Under the pieces are notes generated by a model. The model was not told the DNA's origin. It saw only the letters and a list, made by a program, of their open reading frames with translations, and did not search any database. From the NCBI GenBank assembly GCA_003170575.1, contig PMZB01000191.1, positions 1-17,039 on the forward strand: DNA of 17,039 nucleotides, read 5' to 3'. This document shows, in pieces, positions 7,010 to 13,872 of this stretch; within the stretch, counting starts at the first letter, position 1, and the number at the start of each line of letters is the position of its first letter. Made by a program: the position numbers and the translations under genes. Source of the DNA: Chlamydiia bacterium. Its GTDB lineage: Bacteria; Chlamydiota; Chlamydiia; Chlamydiales; FEN-1388.

Positions 7010-7535
7010 AAAATGAGGCCTTTCTAGCAAACGTCTCATACGCTTTGTATGCTTCGCATCCAAATCTCTCGTCTACTAATTCAAAAGCGTTAGCCAGATC
7101 TTCTCGCGTCTTTGGTGAAAGTAATCTTTTTGACAAGGGAAAGAGCAAGAACTCCTCTTTCCAAATGTGGTTTGGATAGAGGTCCACAATCTCGATGAGG
7201 GCCTTGATAATAACGGCCTTCCGCGTTGGCTGGAGAGCTTTTTTCAGCATGGCCACAAGCCTTCGCCCCTCTTTATGCTCAAACCGAAGGGCTGCCAAAG
7301 GACATCCATAAGATGGGACTCCTGCTTTTTCAAAGGCAGGGAACAGAAGATCTTCTTCTTTGCCATGGTGGCTCTTATCGGCATATTGCTGCATGAACTC
7401 CACGATCCGAGCAAGAAGCGTTGAATCTACCGATGCGCCATGGCTCAGTTGTTCTATTAGAGTGGAGCATTTTGCTATAACTTTAAGAATCACCTTATGC
7501 TCATGTATCAACATCCTAATCGGGCTTTTATTCAC
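6966..7535 (-). CDS. Hemerythrin HHE-domain protein
   Basis: A 189-aa four-helix-bundle protein. Metal-ligand candidates fall in the family order: HEH at 11-13 in the first helix, HHGKEEDLLFP at 56-66 in the second, EH at 86-87 in the third, and HIWKEEFLLFP at 123-133 in the fourth. The repeated H-x-x-x-E-E-x-x-L-F-P pattern is characteristic of HHE cation-binding proteins. These hold a diiron centre and bind or sense O2, NO or iron. The start is a GTG at 7535, 8 nt behind AAGGA; an ATG seven codons in lacks a site. It follows the nucleotidyltransferase gene by 15 nt in a minus-strand operon. Residues after about 150 form a short C-terminal helix outside the bundle. Confidence 0.85.
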   Translation of the reverse strand: MNKSPIRMLIHEHKVILKVIAKCSTLIEQLSHGASVDSTLLARIVEFMQQYADKSHHGKEEDLLFPAFEKAGVPSYGCPLAALRFEHKEGRRLVAMLKKALQPTRKAVIIKALIEIVDLYPNHIWKEEFLLFPLSKRLLSPKTREDLANAFELVDERFGCEAYKAYETFARKASFSMTNRLRDTLLDLG

Positions 7536-7550
7536 GATTGAGATCCTTAG

Positions 7551-7979
7551 TTAGCTGAAAAAATTTCCATTCCTTTGTAAATAATCCTTGATCAACCCAA
7601 TGTCAACAATATCCTTTGGCCTTCCTAAGTATTGTTTCCAATCGATGACGTAGGAAAGCCTCATAAAAGGGAAGCCTTCCATCATTTCACGGTTTTCAAT
7701 CATTTCATCTATCTTTTCGGTTAAATTCATCCAATCTTTCCAGATCTCTAGTCGGCCAATAACAATCTCGTTTTTAGTGGCGCCTATCGCTTCGTATTGC
7801 TGTTCAAGAACACTCCACAAAGACGTATTCACAAGTATATCAATGTCAACTGCTTCCCGTATGCCACGCATGGCCATAGGTCCGCTTCCTGCAATAATAT
7901 AAGAATCAGGCGGCCAATTAAATGGAGGTAACAATTCCTGAATACTTGTCAAAAATTTAACTTTGGCTGGGCTGTTCAC
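7551..7979 (-). CDS. Nucleotidyltransferase-fold protein (MNT-like)
   Basis: A 142-aa protein with the minimal nucleotidyltransferase signature. GSG at 31-33 (IIAGSGPMAMRG) is followed by DIDIL at 45-49, where Asp45 and Asp47 are the metal-binding pair. This is close to the 'G-G/S ... R-x-T-x-D-I-D' pattern of AbiEii-like and MNT-like proteins. Such enzymes transfer NMP groups to proteins, RNA or antibiotics, often as toxin-antitoxin members. The start is taken as the GTG at 7979, 8 nt behind GGAGG and overlapping the PARG-like stop in GTGA. The ATG at 7994 and TTG at 8021 would give longer forms but lack suitable sites. The overlap means co-translation with the PARG-like gene. The target is unknown. 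Confidence 0.75.
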   Translation of the reverse strand: MNSPAKVKFLTSIQELLPPFNWPPDSYIIAGSGPMAMRGIREAVDIDILVNTSLWSVLEQQYEAIGATKNEIVIGRLEIWKDWMNLTEKIDEMIENREMMEGFPFMRLSYVIDWKQYLGRPKDIVDIGLIKDYLQRNGNFFS

Positions 7980-9031
7980 TCCTGCGGCCTCCATGAAGGA
8001 TCTGTATCTTGGTACATACAAAGATGGTTCAGAATAGCAAGCGGGGTCATTCCAGAAGAAAGTTTTTGATCAATTTCCTGTCGAATTGGGGCCAATAAAG
8101 AATCGTCTACCCCATGGAAAAACAAAGACGCAGAAAGATCTTTTAACGCCATTTCAGCAGCTAAGATCTGGATCGCCGTAACCATCTTCAAACTATTCTT
8201 GAACGCTCCTGCTCCCCATCTCCCAGTATGAATACAAAGAGTTTGCTGGGTATTGTGCTGTAAGGCTGCAATATCCCCTAAGAATGCGGCTTGCAAAAGG
8301 TATTCAAGATCGCATTTTGTATACTTTGAGGAATGGTTTGCACCCTCATGGTTCTTATTGTAGTCTATGGCGGCAAGGCCAATGATGTGGGCCTTACTAA
8401 AAGGCTTGTCAAGTTGAACAATACTCTTTTGCACATCTTCGGGCGAGGCAACATCAACATCTCTTCCATAGGGCGCCTTAGATACATCAAAGAGGCGCAT
8501 CAATGAATTGATCAAAAATGGTTCAGCCTCTCCTCGCTCGTTCACAGGCAAAATAGTTTTCTTATCACGAAGCGAATAGGCAAGGTTCGCAAGCTGAGGG
8601 AATTCATCAAACATACGCTCTTCCTGAACATTTCCCGTAGTGCGAAAACTTCCGCCAAAGTGCTGTGCATTTGCAAAATCAACCCAAAAAGCGCCATCTG
8701 GAGAATAGTCATAATTCCCAGGAATTGTAGCTATAGTAATTGAGGAAGGAACATAGTGTTGTTGAAGCAGTGCCGCGAACTTTTCTCGTGAAATACAGGC
8801 TTTATACCACGTGATGGCAGTTGTCACTGGATAATGAGCAGCCAAACTTGTGGACATCAAAAGAGCTTCTTTTCCAGGAGATGGGTGTAAACTCAACATC
8901 CAATTTTTATAGTTTCTATAATCACCAGATTGGAGAATTGTTTTATGCTCTTTCACGCACACATCCGCAGCAAAAACTTCCCCAATCAGGCATATCGCAG
9001 CAATAAGAAACAATTTTTTCATAAAAAACAT
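7976..9031 (-). CDS. Exported PARG/macrodomain-like ADP-ribosyl hydrolase
   Basis: A 351-aa protein with an N-terminal signal peptide (MKKLFLIAAICLIGEVFAAD, residues 4-23). The body carries signatures of poly(ADP-ribose) glycohydrolase. WVDFANAQHFGGS at 116-128 is followed by QEE at 136-138, the catalytic-loop pattern GG(G)-x(n)-QEE, although the third Gly is Ser. HIIGLAAIDYN (215-225) matches the central strand. HTGRWGAGAFKNS (268-280), then IQILAAEMA (287-295), match the second phosphate-binding loop and following helix. PARG hydrolyses ribose-ribose bonds of poly(ADP-ribose); related MavL-type (DUF4804) macrodomains remove ADP-ribose from ubiquitin. Which class applies cannot be decided by eye. 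Export implies a target outside the cytosol, possibly the host. Start: ATG at 9031 or 9022, both possible. Its stop overlaps the nucleotidyltransferase GTG. Confidence 0.78.
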   Translation of the reverse strand: MFFMKKLFLIAAICLIGEVFAADVCVKEHKTILQSGDYRNYKNWMLSLHPSPGKEALLMSTSLAAHYPVTTAITWYKACISREKFAALLQQHYVPSSITIATIPGNYDYSPDGAFWVDFANAQHFGGSFRTTGNVQEERMFDEFPQLANLAYSLRDKKTILPVNERGEAEPFLINSLMRLFDVSKAPYGRDVDVASPEDVQKSIVQLDKPFSKAHIIGLAAIDYNKNHEGANHSSKYTKCDLEYLLQAAFLGDIAALQHNTQQTLCIHTGRWGAGAFKNSLKMVTAIQILAAEMALKDLSASLFFHGVDDSLLAPIRQEIDQKLSSGMTPLAILNHLCMYQDTDPSWRPQE

Positions 9032-9055
9032 GAAAGCTCATTTTTTAGAAGTAGT

Positions 9056-9085
9056 AGCATAGAAAAATTCCTGAAATTCAATCAA
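9056..9085 (-). promoter_or_regulatory. Candidate promoter of the PARG-like operon
   Basis: On the minus strand TTGATT (9080-9085) and TATGCT (9056-9061) are 18 bp apart, inside the 65-bp gap upstream of the PARG-like gene. This would allow transcription independent of the GH130-like gene. Confidence 0.4.
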
Positions 9086-9096
9086 CTTATTTGAGG

Positions 9097-10143
9097 TTAC
9101 TCAACTGGAATAAGACTATTAAGCAGCGCTTCTTTATCCACAGTGACTATTTTTACCCCAACATCGTTGACACCGCATGCGATGTGTAAAACATCTCCGT
9201 CTGCCTCATCAGTATCCTCTACTAATCCGCCGGGGAAAATGATGGCACGAGATCCATATCCTTCTTGGCTATCGTAAACACCTGGATAAAGAATGGGATA
9301 GGGAGAAATCTTCGTTATGCGAAAGGGCGATGCCTCAAAAACAATAGCACCCATTGCATAGTTGCTATATCCTTGGAAAGTATGAAAGAAGGCAAGATAC
9401 TCACCATTTTCCAAGCGAATGGCCGGTGTGCCGCCTCTGATCAAACCAAATTTGTTCTCCCAGGTTGAAAGAATGGGCAATAAACCTCCGTTGTGGCACA
9501 GCTCAACCGCTCCTATTCTCTCATCCACGCAGCGAAGTACTTTAAAAGGGTTATAGGAATAGACAAAGTATAGTTCCTCTTTTCCATCCCCCTGCTGAAT
9601 TGTGAAAGGGACCCAATTTTTTTCTACTCGCCTTGACTCTGAGAACATAAGCGCGGTTGTATAAAATGTTTCCAATACCTGCGGATCCAGTCTGGAAAGC
9701 GCTATCTCTACTTTCCAATCTGTCGGGGTATTCGTGACATGATGATACGAGAGATACAAGGCATCTCCCACATTAAAAAGGCGAGGATCTTCAGAATAGT
9801 CATCTATCAATTTTAACGTCGTCCCCTGATCGATACGTTGAAAATCCTCATCAAGAGTCCAAAGGGAGATATTGGATTGGGGGATAGGCCACCCAGTCCC
9901 TGGAAAAACTTCCCTAATAGCCAGAAGATATCCATCTTTTTTCTTAATAAGCGAAGGGTTAAAGATGTATCTAAATTTTGGGAAAGGAATAATCCGATCC
10001 TGAAGCACAATTCCGGCCTCATCTGCAGAAGGAATTTCTGAAAACTGAGGGATAGCCCTCCACTCAGTTGACCCGCTGACAGCTGCATGGAGAGGGATGT
10101 ATATTGAAAAGGCCATGCAGAACAGAGCAAAAAATTTTTTCAC
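9097..10143 (-). CDS. Exported GH130-like five-bladed beta-propeller protein
   Basis: A 348-aa protein with a signal peptide (residues 1-20, ending LHA). It resembles glycoside hydrolase family 130, mannoside phosphorylases and hydrolases. FNPSLIKKKDGYLLAIRE (61-78) is the first blade, SEDPRLF (117-123) the usual E-D-P-R motif, EKNWVPF (174-180) the 'EKNW-P' motif, GGTPAIRL (237-244) the conserved G-G-T-P turn, and YPGVYDSQE (286-294) plus IACGVNDVGVKIVTV (321-335) the last blades. Phosphorolytic GH130 enzymes are cytosolic, whereas exported members are more often hydrolases; that is an inference. The GTG start at 10143 lies 7 nt behind AAGGAG. It follows the FAD oxidoreductase by 11 nt, so both are likely co-transcribed. 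Confidence 0.78.
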   Translation of the reverse strand: MKKFFALFCMAFSIYIPLHAAVSGSTEWRAIPQFSEIPSADEAGIVLQDRIIPFPKFRYIFNPSLIKKKDGYLLAIREVFPGTGWPIPQSNISLWTLDEDFQRIDQGTTLKLIDDYSEDPRLFNVGDALYLSYHHVTNTPTDWKVEIALSRLDPQVLETFYTTALMFSESRRVEKNWVPFTIQQGDGKEELYFVYSYNPFKVLRCVDERIGAVELCHNGGLLPILSTWENKFGLIRGGTPAIRLENGEYLAFFHTFQGYSNYAMGAIVFEASPFRITKISPYPILYPGVYDSQEGYGSRAIIFPGGLVEDTDEADGDVLHIACGVNDVGVKIVTVDKEALLNSLIPVE

Positions 10144-10154
10144 TTTTTTTCTCC

Positions 10155-11651
10155 TTATGACGAAGATGCAAGCTTAAATTTTTTCCCCTCTTTTTTGCAC
10201 ACTATTTGAGCAATATCTCTTCCAGATTTCATGGATCCTGTCAGACCTCCATCCCCAAGCCATTGGCCACACAGGAAAAAGTTCTTCAAATTCTTGATCT
10301 GCTTCTTTGGTGGGTTGACGAAGAGCTGAAAGTCTTGCCAACCACTGGGAGCGCCATTCCAATTGTTGGTGTAGCGTATATAGGAGGCAGGAGTAGCCAC
10401 ATCAATCATTTCCACGTTTTCTTTGATATTCCCAAAATAAGCATCAACCTCCTCGATCATCTGCTTCGCAATCTGCATTTTTTCCTGCTCGTAGGCTTCT
10501 CTCTTTTCATTTCGCAACCTGACCCAGTAGTCTGCGTTGTCCGCAACAATGAACATGGAGAGAACAGTTTTCCCCTTTGGGGCTAATGTAGGATCAAAGT
10601 TGCGAACTGTGACGAGAACATGTGTTGTTTCAATAGTTCCAATCTTGATAGGCCGTTGTAAGGGAATGTATACGACCGGCTTGAATGAGTCGTTAAATGT
10701 CCGCGCCACCCCAAGCGAAATGTACAGTTGGGACATCTTAGGAACGTGTTTTTCCGTGAAATATAATTCTTGGCTCTCTTTATCAACATATTGTCTATCC
10801 AAAAGCTGGGACATCGTGTGATGCCCATCTGCCGCTGAGATGACATAGTCGCCAGCACAGGATATGCCGTTACCCAATCGCAACCCTTTCGCAGTTCCAT
10901 TTTCAACCAAGACCTTCTCCACTTTTGAGTTGCAAAAGAGCTTGCCGCCCAAGGATGTATAGCGATGGACAAGTCGATTGATCAGCTCCTGTGCTCCGCC
11001 TATTGGATAGGAGGCATTTTTGTTATGAAACAAGGATGCGTGCATAAGGAAGGCAAAGATCGGAAATTGTGGATAAAAAGGGAAACAGCTCAACAGTTTT
11101 CGCAGAACAGGACTTTTGATTTTTTTCACATACTCGCCAATAGGCTGGCTCCATTTCTTCGCCATTGCCCCCATTGTAGCCATGCTCTTAATCATTCGAA
11201 TCCGATCCCACAAATTCATGACCTCAGGAGCCTTGTCAGCAGGTATTTTTATAGAGGCTATTTTTTTCGCACCTTTGATCAGCTCTTCTATGATGGGGCC
11301 ATCTTGCGGGCAAACTCTTTTCAGCTCCTCCTCGAACCTTTCTAAGTTGCTATAGAAGTGCAGCACTGTTCCCTTGTCCTCAATCGTACAGAACTCTTCA
11401 TACGTCACTCGAGGAAAATGGTCCATGTCAACCAAGCCGTTTACAATGGGATAGCAGGGATCTTGAGGGTTTGTATTCACCCACCAATGGACGCACCCAT
11501 CGATGGTATATTCTCCGCGTTTCCATGCAGTGCATAACCCTCCAGGTATCTTGTGCATTTCATAAATTTCAGTCTCATAGCCATTCATCTGCAGATGCGC
11601 TCCAGCAGAGAGTCCAGCCACCCCTCCTCCAACAATAAGAACTTTGGTCAT
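10155..11651 (-). CDS. CrtI-like FAD-dependent oxidoreductase
   Basis: A 498-aa flavoprotein of the phytoene desaturase/retinol saturase/carotenoid isomerase type. The N-terminal dinucleotide-binding motif is VLIVGGGVAGLSAGAHL at 4-20, with the acidic Glu31 and PGGLC at 36-40. The C-terminal FAD contact CGQWLGDGGLTGSMKSGRDIAQ begins at about 461 and is characteristic of this group. Members oxidise, reduce or isomerise polyenes; no other carotenoid or isoprenoid gene is in the window, so the substrate is open. The ATG at 11651 follows GGGGAGG by 5 nt. Longer in-frame starts upstream add a non-conserved 45-residue leader and were rejected. It heads the minus-strand run that continues with the GH130-like gene 11 nt downstream. 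Confidence 0.85.
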   Translation of the reverse strand: MTKVLIVGGGVAGLSAGAHLQMNGYETEIYEMHKIPGGLCTAWKRGEYTIDGCVHWWVNTNPQDPCYPIVNGLVDMDHFPRVTYEEFCTIEDKGTVLHFYSNLERFEEELKRVCPQDGPIIEELIKGAKKIASIKIPADKAPEVMNLWDRIRMIKSMATMGAMAKKWSQPIGEYVKKIKSPVLRKLLSCFPFYPQFPIFAFLMHASLFHNKNASYPIGGAQELINRLVHRYTSLGGKLFCNSKVEKVLVENGTAKGLRLGNGISCAGDYVISAADGHHTMSQLLDRQYVDKESQELYFTEKHVPKMSQLYISLGVARTFNDSFKPVVYIPLQRPIKIGTIETTHVLVTVRNFDPTLAPKGKTVLSMFIVADNADYWVRLRNEKREAYEQEKMQIAKQMIEEVDAYFGNIKENVEMIDVATPASYIRYTNNWNGAPSGWQDFQLFVNPPKKQIKNLKNFFLCGQWLGDGGLTGSMKSGRDIAQIVCKKEGKKFKLASSS

Positions 11652-11905
11652 AAAGCCTCCCCAAAATAGGTAGAAGAATTTACAAGAAGGGATGATATCG
11701 GAGAAGGAGAAAACTAAAGCAAGGTCCACACAACATTTTGAAGGGAAAAATTGCTGGCTTCCCCAGTACTGCAGGTATACTTGCAAAATGCTTTATGATA
11801 ATGTGAATTTTAGTGCTAGTGTTACTAGCTTGCTTGGAACACACCAATGTTGGTAAATTTTTCGTCTTGAAAGGTTTTGCAAAACTCAAGAGGAGAAAGC
11901 TCGGT
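11652..11905. other. Divergent intergenic region between FAD oxidoreductase and PRiA4_ORF3 gene
   Basis: 254 bp between divergently transcribed genes. A TATGAT at 11794-11799 on the plus strand could be a -10 element but has no good -35. On the minus strand TTGCTT and TATCAT occur 19 bp apart near 11690-11720. Neither assignment is firm. An open frame from 11813 in phase with the plus-strand gene has no ribosome binding site and looks non-conserved. Confidence 0.35.
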
Positions 11906-12562
11906 ATGAAAATAAAAACTAAAGGAAGATGCGTAAAGTGCAAGGAGCTATGTGCCATACCACAAGCTGAACAACATATCCTCAATTGCTCTTTGAAATC
12001 CTCCACCCCTACTCAGCAAGAGTCTGGACATCTAGTTCTTATTGCATGGACATTCCAACCTCACATGTATTGGATGTTTGTGACTCTTCCAAAAACAGCC
12101 TCTTTAAGTCTTTTAGATGCCTTTTTGCGTATGGAATGGTTGGAGTGTTGTGGTCATTTAAGCAGGTTTACGATTGGTGATAAAGGATATATGTCTCAGA
12201 CAGAGTGTGGAAATCCAAGCCAATGTATGAAGAAACAAATTGGGCAACTTTTGCCCTATGGCTCTATCTGCGACTACGTGTATGACATGGGATCATCGAC
12301 TCGCCTTACAATTAAAAACATCACCGAAATCCCTTTCTGCTCACAGAAAAAGGTTGAGATACTCGTGCAGAATGAGCCACCCAAATTTTCCTGCGAATTC
12401 TGCAAAAAAGAACCTGACAACATTTGCGCCATCTGCGGAGAAACTGTTTGCTCCTCTTGCAGTAGCCAGCACTCTTGTGTAGTGGATGAAGGAGATGATT
12501 ATGTTCTCCTACCGCTCGTAAACTCTCCTCGTACTGGGGTCTGTGGCTATACTGGAAGGTAA
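11906..12562 (+). CDS. PRiA4_ORF3-family protein with two zinc-binding clusters
   Basis: A 218-aa protein. The centre (about 46-140) matches the plasmid pRiA4b ORF-3 / 'IS1096 passenger TnpR' family: WMFVTLPKTASLSLLDAFLR at 56-75, a CGHLSRF segment at 82-88, and LLPYGSICDYVYDMGSSTRL at 115-134, which is the conserved 'Y-x-Y-D-x-G-x-x-W/T' portion. It is flanked by cysteine clusters: Cys9, Cys12, Cys16, His24 and Cys28 at the N-terminus; Cys163, Cys166, Cys174, Cys177, Cys182, Cys185, His189 and Cys191 at the C-terminus. The latter fits a two-zinc treble-clef or B-box-like knuckle. Function of the family is unknown; despite the name no transposase is present nearby. The ATG at 11906 lies 10 nt behind AGGAG. 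Confidence 0.78.
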   Translation: MKIKTKGRCVKCKELCAIPQAEQHILNCSLKSSTPTQQESGHLVLIAWTFQPHMYWMFVTLPKTASLSLLDAFLRMEWLECCGHLSRFTIGDKGYMSQTECGNPSQCMKKQIGQLLPYGSICDYVYDMGSSTRLTIKNITEIPFCSQKKVEILVQNEPPKFSCEFCKKEPDNICAICGETVCSSCSSQHSCVVDEGDDYVLLPLVNSPRTGVCGYTGR

Positions 12563-12602
12563 ATTACATCCTTATTCTTTATATGCACAAGCCAAAAATG
12601 GT

Positions 12603-12631
12603 TTGTTTTCCAGCAAATAAGTCGTTATATT
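12603..12631 (+). promoter_or_regulatory. Promoter of the small membrane protein gene
   Basis: TTGTTT (12603-12608) and TATATT (12626-12631) with 17-bp spacing. The predicted start point near 12638 favours the ATG at 12654 over the one at 12642. Confidence 0.5.
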
Positions 12632-12653
12632 TTTCGGATTAATGAGGTTTTTT

Positions 12654-12992
12654 ATGACAACTTCCCTTGTGCAAAATAGAGAAGGATTGCTTTGGTTTCA
12701 CGCTCCATCACAAGTGCAGATGAGAACCACAGCTTCAAACAGAAATACATACGCTACGTGGTGTTGTAGAGGATTACACCTTACCATTTCAAAAATGGTA
12801 CAAAACCGGACTCCCATTCTTATAGCGAGCGCAGCTTTGATTGCTTTTGGCTCGATGACCAGTTTTATTCCTCAGCACCCTGGTTTCACGATACTGAAAC
12901 AAGCCACTTTTGCTCTTACATGCGAGGGAGTGAGCTTAATGTGCATACAATCACTGCGCCGTATTAAAAATAAGCTTGCATCACAGATTTAA
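12654..12992 (+). CDS. Hypothetical small membrane protein, 112 aa
   Basis: Not recognised. The ATG at 12654 is 6 nt behind GAGG; the ATG at 12642 overlaps that site. The N-terminal half (about 1-50) is polar with several Arg, Ser and Thr. It is followed by two hydrophobic segments, about 55-73 (PILIASAALIAFGSMTSFI) and about 80-98 (ILKQATFALTCEGVSLMCI), then a basic tail. This gives a hairpin in the membrane with both ends on the same side. The two-helix hairpin again resembles the Inc layout, but the loop is longer and less typical. It converges on the PsbP-like gene with 10 bp between the stops. Confidence 0.6.
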   Translation: MTTSLVQNREGLLWFHAPSQVQMRTTASNRNTYATWCCRGLHLTISKMVQNRTPILIASAALIAFGSMTSFIPQHPGFTILKQATFALTCEGVSLMCIQSLRRIKNKLASQI

Positions 12993-13002
12993 AGAATTTT
13001 TC

Positions 13003-13593
13003 CTATTTCTTTACGTCGTTTACACACCGTCGAAATGTACTTCTGACCGAGGAGATTTTACTTTGGACATTCTCATTCCATTGGGTTGAGTACCCCAAGA
13101 CAACATAGTTTCCCCAATTAAAAGTGGATGGGATAAAACATTGAGAAAAAAAGACTCTTTGCCCCAGGGGAACTGGTAAACGACATTTTTTTGTCACTAT
13201 GGCATTCCACTGGACTTCGACGCACTGTTCATCCTCAACGGTTATAACTGCCAATTTTGTAAATTCAACGTTCACACAATGCTTACCAGCCCCTTTTAAC
13301 ACAAACTCCTTGATTTTCTGCTGCGAATCGCTTTGATCTAAGGTCTGACTTAAAAACGGGATGTTAAGCGAAAAGCCCCATGAACTACAAGCTTCCAGAC
13401 CCATCGCTCCATCCTTAAAGTCATACCGCCCTCCAACACCATCGTTTTCAGCAATTTTTGAAGTTTCGTAAAGAGTCCAATCATCAGGGAACTTAATGGA
13501 AAACCATTTGGATTCATACACTCTTGCTTGGAGGCCTCCACAACACAGGCACAGCCCGATGCAAAAAACCGAGAACTGCCTAAGTAAAGCCAT
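13003..13593 (-). CDS. Exported PsbP-like hypothetical protein
   Basis: A 196-aa protein with a signal peptide (about residues 1-23, Cys-rich hydrophobic core, possible cleavage after LQA). The mature start WFSIKFPDDWTLYE (about 30-43) resembles the first strand of PsbP/Mog1-like domains, small alpha-beta folds found in many secreted bacterial proteins. Eight cysteines in the mature part may form disulfides in the periplasm. No lipobox of normal form is seen. The ATG at 13593 lies 7 nt behind AAGGAG; the ATG two codons earlier is only 1 nt from that site and is rejected. It has its own promoter with an overlapping dyad. Specific function unknown. Confidence 0.7.
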   Translation of the reverse strand: MALLRQFSVFCIGLCLCCGGLQARVYESKWFSIKFPDDWTLYETSKIAENDGVGGRYDFKDGAMGLEACSSWGFSLNIPFLSQTLDQSDSQQKIKEFVLKGAGKHCVNVEFTKLAVITVEDEQCVEVQWNAIVTKKCRLPVPLGQRVFFSQCFIPSTFNWGNYVVLGYSTQWNENVQSKISSVRSTFRRCVNDVKK

Positions 13594-13605
13594 ACACATA
13601 CTCCT

Positions 13606-13641
13606 TTTACGAAACGGTTGAGCTCAAAAAGCTTTCGTAAA
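13606..13641. promoter_or_regulatory. 9-bp dyad in the leader of the PsbP-like gene
   Basis: TTTACGAAA (13606-13614) and TTTCGTAAA (13633-13641) form a perfect inverted repeat with an 18-bp centre. One arm abuts the AAGGAG ribosome binding site and the other touches the -10 element. This placement suits an operator or a leader hairpin. Confidence 0.5.
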
Positions 13642-13669
13642 TTCTACCCAGGGTATTTTATTTTCACAA
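13641..13669 (-). promoter_or_regulatory. Promoter of the PsbP-like gene
   Basis: On the minus strand TTGTGA (13664-13669) and TAGAAT (13641-13646) have the ideal 17-bp spacing; start point predicted near 13634. Confidence 0.55.
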
Positions 13670-13746
13670 GAAATGTAAAAACTTGAATTCGCCTATTTGT
13701 ACAAGGAGATTCATCTGTAGTTCATATGAGGCTGCGCTTTGTTAAA

Positions 13747-13869
13747 TCAAACTTCCTCGATACTTTCTCTTTTCCCCATTAATAGAATTTCTTTCTTTTC
13801 TTCGAGAGTCCCGTCAGGAGATTTCTTAGTCAGGAATGTCCCTACGGTTCCAAGCTCCTTCAACCTAAC
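13747..13869 (-). pseudogene. In-frame 40-codon extension after tandem stops
   Basis: Directly after the TGA TAA tandem stops of the M48-like gene, the same frame stays open for 40 codons and closes with TGA. The predicted peptide is hydrophilic and natural-looking (TKKSPDGTLEEKKEILLMGK in its middle). It has no good start codon or ribosome binding site of its own. It could be a former C-terminus lost by nonsense mutation, or a remnant of a neighbouring gene. Coding status is uncertain. Confidence 0.3.
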
Positions 13870-13872
13870 TTA

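Noticed and set aside
10965..11345. 126-codon plus-strand ORF
   Set aside because: Lies entirely antisense to the FAD oxidoreductase, which has clear motifs; composition looks like a shadow frame.
11906..12562. Mobile-element call from the 'IS1096 passenger' family name
   Set aside because: No transposase, terminal inverted repeats or target duplications were seen around it; the family is widespread outside insertion sequences.
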